A stretch of 64,000 bases of DNA from Aureispira anguillae (lineage in GTDB: Bacteria; Bacteroidota; Bacteroidia; Chitinophagales; Saprospiraceae): the NCBI RefSeq assembly GCF_026000115.1, contig NZ_AP026867.1, positions 5,444,001 through 5,508,000 of the forward strand. The letters run 5' to 3'. The notes beneath the pieces were generated by a model. The model searched no databases and was not told the DNA's origin. It saw only the letters and a program-made list of their open reading frames with translations. Shown here one piece after another: positions 18,439-26,275 of this stretch. Numbering within the stretch: the stretch's first letter is position 1; the number at the start of each line of letters is the position of its first letter. Both the position numbers and the translations under genes were made by a program.

Positions 18439-19173
18439 CTATTTAATCTTAAAAGCTAAACCATTAACCCTTCGGGCAATTGCATCACCAGAACAACGTA
18501 CCCTCACATTCGTAAAGGCATATTGATCGCCTGAATCTGCTCTGCGAATAAGATCCAATATATCTCCAATAAACTCTGTTCCCTCTCCTTGTAATTCAAT
18601 AGGGTTGCAATTTTTACAAGTATAATAAAGTGTATAAGACTCAATTTTACAATTCACCCCCAAAAGATTTTCCCCTACAGTCAGCCCTGGTTCTGCACGA
18701 AATTCTTCTGACCCCATCAAACCATCCTTTCTTCCGCCTAAGCGTACTACAGGATCAGGAATCTGTCTGATTCTAAATTCAAAATTCTTTGTTTTTCCTG
18801 TAATTTTATTCTTAACAGTGATCGTTCCTATCCCCAATTTAGAGCAGGTAACCATATATTGTCCTGTATCATTTTTTTTGCGGATCGCAAGCCCATCTCC
18901 AGGTATCAATTTTAATTGGTTTTTTTTAACTCCTGATGCAACTACTGTAATAGGATTATCTATCCCAACATAAAGTACATTCATTTTATCTACGGAGATG
19001 GTCACCATTCCCTCTCCAAAATCAGCCTTAGGGGCATCTAATATTATTCCTGCTATATTAGATTGAGTGCGATCCGTCTCCACCCAAATAAGTCGTTCTA
19101 TTATCATCCCCAAATTGCTGGCTAATAACAAGATCAAGAGTAATGATCCGCCTGTCGTTTTTAAAGTATTCAT
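18439..19173 (-). CDS. Mini-GldM: membrane-anchored GldM C-terminal domains, copy 2
   Basis: 244 residues with the same plan as the neighbour at 17619: N-terminus 'MNTLKTTGGSLLLILLLASN', short linker, then GldM domains 3 and 4 from about residue 59 ('VDKMNVLYVGIDNPITVVASGV', 'RIRQIPDPVVRLGGRKDGLMG', 'SGDQYAFTNVRVRCSGD'). C-K-N-C replaces the R-K-R-(Q/E) of the full-length GldMs. The hydrophobic N-terminus may be an uncleaved anchor or a signal peptide; 'LASN' would be a poor cleavage site, so an anchor is more likely. It lies 79 bp upstream of copy 3 in the same direction. It appears functional rather than decayed. Confidence 0.85.
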   Translation of the reverse strand: MNTLKTTGGSLLLILLLASNLGMIIERLIWVETDRTQSNIAGIILDAPKADFGEGMVTISVDKMNVLYVGIDNPITVVASGVKKNQLKLIPGDGLAIRKKNDTGQYMVTCSKLGIGTITVKNKITGKTKNFEFRIRQIPDPVVRLGGRKDGLMGSEEFRAEPGLTVGENLLGVNCKIESYTLYYTCKNCNPIELQGEGTEFIGDILDLIRRADSGDQYAFTNVRVRCSGDAIARRVNGLAFKIK

Positions 19174-19448
19174 AATTACAATATTTTTATTTAATAATAT
19201 TTTCTTAGCACCTTCAATACTAAATATAATTATACATAACTAAAAAAACAAAAACGTAATCACCTAAAAAACAACACAATAAAACAAGCCACATAAGAAA
19301 AATTGCCCAACAGTTCTTCTACCCAATTAAAACACCTAAAAGTTTTGTCACTATTTTAGTAACAAAACTCTTATTCTAAAGCTGAAATTAAGTAAAATGA
19401 ATAATTGTAAATGTAACACATAATCCATTCTGCTTAATTACTCAACTT

Positions 19449-19847
19449 TTATCTTATTTTAAAATATAAGCTATTTGCTTTTCTGCCGACTTGATCTCCT
19501 GGGCATTTCACTTTTACATTAACAAAAGCATACTGATCTCCTGGCTTTGCCTGTTTAACAATTTGATTAATTTTTCCTTTAAAAGAACCTCCCTTTGCTT
19601 TTAAAGTCACAGGATCTTTTCTTCTGGGAGTATAATACAAGGTGTAAGAATCAATAAAACATTTTGCATCAAAATCAAAATTATCTAACCAAGCAATCAA
19701 GCCCAATTGTGCCTTAAATTCTGCGGCTGTAATATTTCCAGTTTTATGGTTGTTGGGATGAAAATCACTATTGATACTAGTACTAGACATCAATATGGTA
19801 CTCAAAATCAACAAAATACCCAACGCTATTTTTTCTAATGGTATCAT
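19449..19847 (-). CDS. Mini-GldM: GldM last domain only, copy 1
   Basis: 132 residues: an N-terminal hydrophobic segment ('IALGILLILSTILMSS') and then, from residue 39, only the last GldM domain ('AAEFKAQLGLIAWLDNFDFDAKC', 'SYTLYYTPRRKDPVTL', 'AKPGDQYAFVNVKVKCPGD', end 'LYFKIR'). This is the part that in full-length GldM reaches the outer-membrane side and meets the GldK/N ring. No CxxC here, unlike copies 2 and 3. Gap of 275 bp to copy 2, and 251 bp from gldM2 (which holds a dispersed repeat). Probably an exported or membrane-tethered single-domain protein; function inferred. Confidence 0.8.
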   Translation of the reverse strand: MIPLEKIALGILLILSTILMSSTSINSDFHPNNHKTGNITAAEFKAQLGLIAWLDNFDFDAKCFIDSYTLYYTPRRKDPVTLKAKGGSFKGKINQIVKQAKPGDQYAFVNVKVKCPGDQVGRKANSLYFKIR

Positions 19848-19959
19848 AATTAGTAAATTTTAAACAAAAGAAGGGCGATGCTGTTTGTTCAACAGCACAA
19901 CCTTCTCTCGACATTCATTATTAAATTTAAAGGTCTATTAATGACCAACTATTTATAAC

Positions 19960-20084
19960 ATTACTCCGTTAAAAACCACATGACCCCAGCTATGCTGGCG
20001 CATAAGCGATAATGCCTAGCCCCCTAGGTAAAAGCAAGAAACTATCTCATGAGCAAAGCGCATTAACTAATCCACGGAGTATTA
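19960..20084. repeat. Dispersed structured repeat, copy 1
   Basis: About 125 bp beginning ATTACTCCG and ending CGGAGTATTATTAT. It contains CCAGC/GCTGG and CCTAG/CTAGG dyads and the end motif AGCAAAGCGCATTAACTAA. The same ends and several inner blocks are found at 34071-34255, and a short inverted version at 57333-57375. It sits between gldM2 and the first mini-gldM. Confidence 0.75.
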
Positions 20085-20098
20085 TTATAGAAAAAGTC

Positions 20099-21712
20099 TT
20101 ATCTAATGGTAAAAGACAATCCATTTACACGACGAGCTACCGTATCTCCTGGGCACTTAGCCTTCACTTCTGTAAACGCATAAGAATCCCCTGGTTTTGC
20201 TTGTTTTATAGCTATTGCTACTTTACCAGAAAAACGACCTCCAGTACCTTTTATTTCTGTAGGATCTTCTCTTTTTCTAGTATAGAACATGGTATAGCTT
20301 TGAATCTTACATTTAGCTCCAAAATCAAAATTTTCTAAGATTGGCAACAAGCCCAACTGAGCTCTAAACTCACCAGAATTCATAAGGCCATCTACTTTTG
20401 TCCCCAACTTTACAATTGGATTAGGAATGCGTTTTACTCGAAATTCAAAATCGGTTTTAGCCAAGCCTCCACCTGATAACGAAACGGTCGCCTTGCCTGG
20501 TCTTGACACTCTAATGGTTCGTTTAGCTCCAGAACCTGTCATCGTTCCTCCACTACAAGCCACCTTTAGTTGTGCAGAAGGTACTCCTGCTGCTGTAACC
20601 GTAATTGGATTATCCACCCCAATATAAAATACATTCATTTTGTCAGCAGACACCGTTGCGGAACGCATTCCTACCTCATATTCAAAAACACTAGTCCCTG
20701 TTTTTACTTCTCCCGTCAAAGGATTGGTCACTTTACAGCCCAAGGTTAATTTTTTGCTACCTGTAGCAGTTGTATTTTGAGTCAAAATAGCTTTTCCATC
20801 TGCCCCAATCTTCAAAGGTGAACCATTAACGGTTAGTTGAATATTTGAAGGATCAAGCTGCGAACTATAAGAACCTAAAGAAATTTCTGCTTTAAATGGC
20901 TCGCCTTTAATCACATAAGATTTTTGAGCATTAATCACAGGAAAAAATTGATCTATCTCTATTACCTTTCCTCCTGCCACAGCTGTTAAATCATTAACAA
21001 TAGCCGCCTCTGTACTTTTAGCATTCGATTGAATTTGACTCAACAGGGGTAACACCGCAGCCAAAGGCATTTGTCTAAATTTAAAATCAGCCCAACTTTT
21101 TTTATCACTATGCTTCCATTCTTCTCCAATTTCTAAGGTAATGTTCCTTTCTAAATTTTTAATCTTATTTTCAATTTCCTCTGCACTTAAGTCAAAATTG
21201 GTTCCATGCTCTCGAAGCAACTTAATATAAACCTCCAATAGATGTTTTTTGGATGTCGTAATTTTTTGCTCTAATTCATTTCCTTTTCCTCCATCAACTA
21301 AAATACGAGTCGTAATGTCTTTATTTTTTTTACCCTTAGGAACTTTATGCCCATGGCTATCGATATAATCGCCATCGTCATGTTGACCATTCATATCCCC
21401 ACCTTCGTCAATCAACAGATCTCTGATTTCATTGATATAAGCAATTAATCCTTTGGTCGTATTACGAATGTCATCAACAGCAGGTGCAATAGGTTGAAAT
21501 CGCTGTTTGGAGTCATCTTTTAATAAAGCATCCAAACTATTTTCAGTGATATTCAACTGTTCATTTACAATGTCCATAGAATGCTGATTTCCCTTATCCA
21601 AAGCAAAAAAAGCATTTATTATTTCGGCAGATACATTAAGTGCTAACATTGCCGTAAGCACTAAATACATTAAGTTAATCATTAGCTGTCTTGGTTCTTT
21701 CGGTATCGACAT
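20099..21712 (-). CDS. gldM: GldM/PorM paralogue 2, full length
   Basis: 537 residues. The first 36 residues ('MSIPKEPRQLMINLMYLVLT...') are identical to the other GldM. They include the single transmembrane helix that in known systems sits inside the GldL pentamer, so this protein can plausibly share the one GldL encoded here. Then come a helical periplasmic part, an Ig-like domain and the last two domains from about residue 355 ('SADKMNVFYIGVDNPITV' to 'ARRVNGLSFTIR'). The helical part differs clearly from the first GldM (Gly/Asp/His-rich loop 'GGDMNGQHDDGDYIDSHGH' around residue 105). GldM transmits proton-driven motion from GldL to the outer-membrane ring. A terminator lies upstream, so it has its own promoter. 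Confidence 0.92.
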   Translation of the reverse strand: MSIPKEPRQLMINLMYLVLTAMLALNVSAEIINAFFALDKGNQHSMDIVNEQLNITENSLDALLKDDSKQRFQPIAPAVDDIRNTTKGLIAYINEIRDLLIDEGGDMNGQHDDGDYIDSHGHKVPKGKKNKDITTRILVDGGKGNELEQKITTSKKHLLEVYIKLLREHGTNFDLSAEEIENKIKNLERNITLEIGEEWKHSDKKSWADFKFRQMPLAAVLPLLSQIQSNAKSTEAAIVNDLTAVAGGKVIEIDQFFPVINAQKSYVIKGEPFKAEISLGSYSSQLDPSNIQLTVNGSPLKIGADGKAILTQNTTATGSKKLTLGCKVTNPLTGEVKTGTSVFEYEVGMRSATVSADKMNVFYIGVDNPITVTAAGVPSAQLKVACSGGTMTGSGAKRTIRVSRPGKATVSLSGGGLAKTDFEFRVKRIPNPIVKLGTKVDGLMNSGEFRAQLGLLPILENFDFGAKCKIQSYTMFYTRKREDPTEIKGTGGRFSGKVAIAIKQAKPGDSYAFTEVKAKCPGDTVARRVNGLSFTIR

Positions 21713-22012
21713 AGTTTTTTGTTTTTAATGAATAAATCGATGGTTTAGACAGCCAAATATTTCCTTAGAAGTGATTCGCCTCAAATAGAAAGACCTATTT
21801 CATGAATAAAAATCACTACGGTGTAACACCTAACTTTTATAGATGCTCCCAATTGCTTTCGTACAAAAACGCAACAATCAACAAACTAAACACACGTATC
21901 TTAGGTTGTAGGGTTCCTGTTAATACATTTCAAAAACGAATTGTTTGTTATTTATTTTTCATCCTTGTACAATCTCATAATGACATTTCAACAAAAGGTT
22001 ACAGTTTTAAAT
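21713..22012. other. Intergenic region upstream of gldM2
   Basis: About 300 bp after the gldN terminator and before the second gldM. It must contain the promoter for the gldM2 / mini-gldM / gldN2 group. I see no clear operator, repeat or small gene. Confidence 0.45.
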
Positions 22013-22051
22013 AAAAAAAAATTGCCAACTTGTTAATAACAAGTTGGCAAT
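22013..22051 (-). terminator. Terminator of gldLMN
   Basis: Perfect 14-bp stem (attgccaacttgtt, 22021-22034, with 22038-22051), 3-nt loop, followed on the minus strand by T8. It lies about 65 bp after the first gldN stop and separates the gldLMN unit from the gldM2 unit. Confidence 0.9.
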
Positions 22052-22115
22052 TTTAATAAGTAGTTGCTTATTTATACTAGGCTATTACTAACCCATATCG
22101 TGTCCATAAGCTATT

Positions 22116-23000
22116 TTAGTATGACCAAAGATCATGCTCAAAGTGAAAAATTTGCTCTTTGAGTTTATCAGATTCTAATAACATATCCATTGGATTTGTT
22201 TTATAATCTTTAATTCTTCGATCATAAACGTTAGATTCTTTAATAATGTAACTAGCAAACAATCTTGCTTCGAATACATCCTCCCAACTCATACGTGCAG
22301 CATCATTGTGAGGATTAAAAGCTTCGTGGCGAGCCAAGATGTCACGCAACTCAGGATAATAAGCCCAAAACATTGGTCCTGAATTTAAGAAGTTTCCGTT
22401 ATCATCTACACGATCAATAATTGGTGCAAGACCTAAAATACGAACGTCCAAAGTTGAGGTTTCTTCATCAAAGAAGTAAACTTCCTTGATACGATATTTC
22501 TTAATATCTTCAGGGTTTAAATCGTTAACTACTACTTGTACAATCTCCTCAAATGTTTCAGGATCAAAAGTAATAATTGTATCTACAGAACTACCAATAT
22601 TCTGCATTTCTTCTTGAGTCATTGCTTGAGTAAACTCATCATCAAAAGTGTGATACAACGTAATATTGCCAGCTTTTGCATGTTCTAAAAGAATAGAGAT
22701 AAAAGGCTCTTTTTCATTTTTGAACGCATGATTCATTTTTTCACGAATATCTATCAAACGCCAAATTCTTCTCTCCCAGAATACATCTTTTTCATGTATA
22801 AAGTCGTAAGGAATAACTCGTTTTTCTGTATATAGATAACGATCATAAAAATTGTCTCTTGGTTTAACTTGATCTGTATTGCCAGACTCTGTTACATTAG
22901 GATTGTTTTCATCAACTTGAGCCCAGACAGAAGTAGGTGTTACTACTGTTAAAACTAGTCCTAAAACGAAGAATCGTAAAAGTTTAAGATTCACATTCAT
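22116..23000 (-). CDS. gldN: GldN/PorN, canonical copy
   Basis: 294 residues with signal peptide (to about 'VWAQ', residue 28). Family segments: 'KPRDNFYDRYLYTEKRV', 'EKDVFWERRIWRLIDIREK', 'EVYFFDEETSTLDVRILGLAPIIDR', 'AARMSWEDVFEARLFASYI', end 'FHFEHDLWSY'. Periplasmic partner of GldK in the ring complex of the type IX secretion and gliding machinery. It follows gldM by 117 bp in the usual L-M-N order. A large stem-loop in that gap may lower its expression relative to gldM. It is paralogous to the gldN at 16612. Confidence 0.95.
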   Translation of the reverse strand: MNVNLKLLRFFVLGLVLTVVTPTSVWAQVDENNPNVTESGNTDQVKPRDNFYDRYLYTEKRVIPYDFIHEKDVFWERRIWRLIDIREKMNHAFKNEKEPFISILLEHAKAGNITLYHTFDDEFTQAMTQEEMQNIGSSVDTIITFDPETFEEIVQVVVNDLNPEDIKKYRIKEVYFFDEETSTLDVRILGLAPIIDRVDDNGNFLNSGPMFWAYYPELRDILARHEAFNPHNDAARMSWEDVFEARLFASYIIKESNVYDRRIKDYKTNPMDMLLESDKLKEQIFHFEHDLWSY

Positions 23001-23043
23001 CAGTTTAATCGTTTTGAGTATTACCGAATAATAAAATTACAAA

Positions 23044-23087
23044 AAGTTGGTTGCTTACGTGTTCTTATAACGCAAAACAACCAACTT
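23044..23087 (-). promoter_or_regulatory. Stem-loop between gldM and gldN (possible partial terminator or processing site)
   Basis: AAGTTGGTTG (23044-23053) pairs perfectly with CAACCAACTT (23078-23087), and the 24-nt loop can form a further CGT/ACG pairing. On the minus strand it is followed by T5 and an AT-rich run, so some termination within the operon is possible. Confidence 0.55.
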
Positions 23088-23117
23088 GTATTTTATCAAT
23101 CTCAAAAAAATCTGAAA

Positions 23118-24758
23118 TTATTTTACTTTAAAAGCTAAACCATTCACACGGCGACCAGCTTTATCACCTGGACATCTTGCTTTTACATCTGTAAAGGCAT
23201 ATTGATCACCTGGTTTTGCTTGACGTATAGCCGCTGAGACTTTACCAGAGAAACGTCCTCCTTTTCCTTGTATTTCTACAGGATCTTGACGTTTACGAGT
23301 ATAGTACAAGGTATAAGATTGAACTTGGCATCTTGCATCAAAATCAAAATTATCCAACCATGCAGCCAAACCTGGTTGAGCTTTGAACTCTCCAGATCCC
23401 ATCAGACCATCTGTTTTCTTACCTAAACGAACAACAGGGTCAGGAATACGTTTAACACGGAACTTAAATGGAAATGATTTTCCATTCTTTGTATCTTTTA
23501 CAGTAATAGTTGCCTCACCTGGTCTATCTGCTGTAACTGTATAATTGGTACCAGACTTTTTAGTCAATTTACCACCAGTCATAGAAACCTTCATAGCAGA
23601 AGTAGCTACACCAGCAGCTGCAACAGTAACAGGGTTTGGTACACCAATATAAAATACATTCATTTTATCAGCAGATACGTTTACAGAAGGCTGTCCTACT
23701 TCGTAAGAAAACTCCTTTGTAAAAGTTTCTGTTTCACCAGTTAATGGGTTGTTTACAGAAATCTTTGCAGAATACGTTTTTTGTCCTACAGAAGAACCTC
23801 TTGCGCTATATTTAGCTTTTCCATCAACAATTTTTAAGCTAGAACCACCTACAGAAACAGAAAACTTAGCTTGAGAAGAATAAGCACCAAGTGCAATATC
23901 AGCCTCATAAGTTTCGCCCAACAAGATGTATGGCTTAGAAGATTGAGAGAATACGTCAAATTTATCGTAGTTCAACTCTAGTTTACCCATTTGCCCAGCC
24001 AAGAAGTTAACAACAGCAGATTCTGAAGTTCTAGCATCGTTTTGAAATTTACGAAGCATCGGATAAATTGCCGCTACTGGCATGTGACCGAATGTATAAT
24101 CTGCCCAAGTTTTGTTTTCGTGAGCTTCTGCATTGTAATTTTCAGAACTAGTTAGCGTCATTTCAGCCTCTAGTGTTTTTAGAGCTCCTTCTTTTTTAGT
24201 AGGATCGGCAAAAATAGTTCCTTTGATTCCTTGACCTTCCCATAGTCCTGCAACGAAATCTAAATAAGCCTTTCTCAAGTCCAAAATCTTTTGCTCAAGA
24301 ACTTCTCCTTCTGGTTGTTTTTTACCTTCACTACCATAGTCACCAGATACAAAAATACGTTGTGGCGTATCTTTGTCTTTTTTACCTCTTGGTTTTCCAG
24401 CTAATTCTGGATGACCTTGGTCAGCAGCTTCTTGGTCAGTATAAGCTCCACCAGATTCTTCTATCATACGCTCTCTCAAAGAGTTGATATATTCATCAAA
24501 ACCTGTAGTAAGCGTTTTTGCCTCTTTCGCTTTATCTACCAATGGTTGGTATTGAGTTTTTGTTTTAGCAGTTTCTTCCATAGAAGTGATAACACCACTT
24601 ACAGAATGTTCTACAATTTTATTATTTTTCTTTATACCCTTATCAAGCATAAAGAACGCATTTATGATCTCAGCTGATACATTTAACGCTAACATAGCTG
24701 TCAAAACCAGATACATCAGGTTAATCATCAGCTGTCTTGGTTCCTTAGGAATTGACAT
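23118..24758 (-). CDS. gldM: GldM/PorM, canonical copy
   Basis: 546 residues, near the usual family length. N-terminal 'MSIPKEPRQLMINLMYLVLT' with the transmembrane helix (about 9-33), a periplasmic helical bundle to about residue 225, then Ig-like domains. The last two start at 361 ('VSADKMNVFYIGVPNPVTVAA') and end 'GRRVNGLAFKVK'. In known systems two GldM helices sit in a GldL pentamer, and the rod reaches across the periplasm to the GldK/N ring. It follows gldL by 122 bp. Three shortened relatives and one full paralogue lie downstream, so this copy, adjacent to gldL and gldN, is taken as the canonical one. Confidence 0.96.
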   Translation of the reverse strand: MSIPKEPRQLMINLMYLVLTAMLALNVSAEIINAFFMLDKGIKKNNKIVEHSVSGVITSMEETAKTKTQYQPLVDKAKEAKTLTTGFDEYINSLRERMIEESGGAYTDQEAADQGHPELAGKPRGKKDKDTPQRIFVSGDYGSEGKKQPEGEVLEQKILDLRKAYLDFVAGLWEGQGIKGTIFADPTKKEGALKTLEAEMTLTSSENYNAEAHENKTWADYTFGHMPVAAIYPMLRKFQNDARTSESAVVNFLAGQMGKLELNYDKFDVFSQSSKPYILLGETYEADIALGAYSSQAKFSVSVGGSSLKIVDGKAKYSARGSSVGQKTYSAKISVNNPLTGETETFTKEFSYEVGQPSVNVSADKMNVFYIGVPNPVTVAAAGVATSAMKVSMTGGKLTKKSGTNYTVTADRPGEATITVKDTKNGKSFPFKFRVKRIPDPVVRLGKKTDGLMGSGEFKAQPGLAAWLDNFDFDARCQVQSYTLYYTRKRQDPVEIQGKGGRFSGKVSAAIRQAKPGDQYAFTDVKARCPGDKAGRRVNGLAFKVK

Positions 24759-24880
24759 GCTTTACTTTTTTTGTCTAATTAATATTGTTTTTTGCCTCTA
24801 AACAGCTCTATATTCATTGGGTAAATATCAATTGAGCACAAAGCTGTTTGAATATCAACTACTGCTTAAAAAAGAATCAA

Positions 24881-25630
24881 TTATCCTTTCATAGCAGATA
24901 GCATACCACCATATACTTTGTTGATGCTAGCTAAGTTAGCATTCAATGTTTTAACATTTGCTGAGTATTCTTTGATAGAATCAGCAGAATCAGCAACAGC
25001 AGCAACACCTTCCATAGCATTTACAACACCACCATATACTTTATTCATATCAGACAAGTTACCATTCAATGTTTTCAATTCTTCTCTGTAAACGTTTACA
25101 TCTTCAGCAGAATCAGCAACATTTTGAATAGCATTAGAAAGAACAGTTACAAATTTACCAGTTTCTTTAGTTAATTTTCCTACATCATCAAAATCAAGAC
25201 CAGCAAAGATATCCAAGCTCTTCATTGTTTTAGACATAGTTTGTAGCTCAGAAACCATTTTAGTTTGTTGAGATTCCAAAGGAGAAACAGCTGTTTTCAT
25301 TCCATTAACGGCTTCAATCAATGCTGCATTTTGGTCAACTTTAGAAGGACTATTTACTGCATCAACATTATCTGGCAAGAAAGCAGACATATCAGCTCCT
25401 GCTTTATCCAAACCTGGGTATAATTGTTCCCAATAGTAATCTTTGTGAGGAGGTAATACCCCTAGCATCAAGAATAGGCATGCCTCAGTAATTAGACCTA
25501 CTGTTAACATTTCAGATGCATATGGCCAGCTTTGAATCTTAAAAAGTGCCCCAACAAGTACTACTGCTGCTCCACAACCGATAATAAGATTCTTTACATA
25601 AGCAAAGCCTGAAGAATGTATGAAACTCAT
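24881..25630 (-). CDS. gldL: GldL/PorL, type IX motor protein
   Basis: 249 residues. Two transmembrane helices at about 14-32 and 40-58 ('IIGCGAAVVLVGALFKIQSWPYASEMLTVGLITEACLFLMLG'; run interrupted at W35-P36), with Lys31 and Glu49 in the positions of the membrane charges known to be needed for proton-driven torque. A cytoplasmic tail follows, with two copies of a repeat-like segment ('NGNLSDMNKVYGGVVNAMEG' and 'NANLASINKVYGGMLSAMKG'). Only one gldL is present although gldM and gldN are duplicated. Its start is preceded by a 645-bp gap with a gldK terminator, so gldL begins a separate transcript. Confidence 0.95.
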   Translation of the reverse strand: MSFIHSSGFAYVKNLIIGCGAAVVLVGALFKIQSWPYASEMLTVGLITEACLFLMLGVLPPHKDYYWEQLYPGLDKAGADMSAFLPDNVDAVNSPSKVDQNAALIEAVNGMKTAVSPLESQQTKMVSELQTMSKTMKSLDIFAGLDFDDVGKLTKETGKFVTVLSNAIQNVADSAEDVNVYREELKTLNGNLSDMNKVYGGVVNAMEGVAAVADSADSIKEYSANVKTLNANLASINKVYGGMLSAMKG

Positions 25631-26210
25631 GTTTAAAAAAGTTTAAAAAGGTTATATAAAATATAAAATAAAGGGTCTCTAGAAAGAATTCGGGTGGTGT
25701 AATTGTTCTAGTGATAGAACATCACTTTCCAAAAACTTTCGTAAGTATAACACTATTTTATATAAAGGTTACACTTTTTGAAAAAAAAAAAAGATTTTTT
25801 TTTTCAAAAAAATCATGTAGGAAACACATTAGACCTTCGATTTATAAATAGATCAAGCTATTTATCCAAATAATATTCCGCAATTTTTATTCTAAAAAGT
25901 TTCTTATCGTTTTATCTTAAAAAAACACTTGCAAATAGTTTTTTTTTCAACAAAAAAAGAACAAAACATAACAATAAGATAACCAATATTTTACATATAA
26001 AAACAGAACAACATAAGAACATGCATCTGATTTACCAAATAAAAATAGTCCTCAACTCCCGATCTTCATTATGTTGTTTTTTTTGTAATTAATCGCAAAA
26101 AATTAGTCACTTCTCTGAATCACTAATCTTAAAAAATGAACGAAAAAAACAAAGACTAATTCTGATTATTCTTCGTTTTTATCTTAGAAAATTGCGACAA
26201 GCAAGCCCAT
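25631..26210. other. Long AT-rich intergenic region upstream of gldL
   Basis: About 580 bp between the gldK terminator and the gldL start, exceptionally AT-rich. It holds back-to-back A12 and T10 tracts (about 25787-25806) with partial dyad symmetry, and further A/T tracts around 25940-25960. No open frame. It should carry the gldLMN promoter; the A tracts suggest intrinsically bent DNA. Confidence 0.55.
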
Positions 26211-26254
26211 AAAAAACAAAAAGCCGTATTGCTTACTAAAAGGCAATACGGCTT
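26211..26254 (-). terminator. Terminator after gldK
   Basis: 12-bp stem (aagccgtattgc, 26221-26232, with 26243-26254), followed on the minus strand by T-rich sequence. It separates gldK from gldLMN. Confidence 0.88.
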
Positions 26255-26275
26255 TCTATTTAATGCATTTAATCC

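Noticed and set aside
17619-19847. Mini-gldM genes as broken gldM pseudogenes
   Set aside because: Each has its own start, an N-terminal hydrophobic segment unlike that of GldM, no internal stops, and two share a new CxxC motif.
25787-25815. A12/T10 tracts as a terminator
   Set aside because: No gene ends nearby and there is no GC stem; better explained as bent AT-rich promoter DNA.
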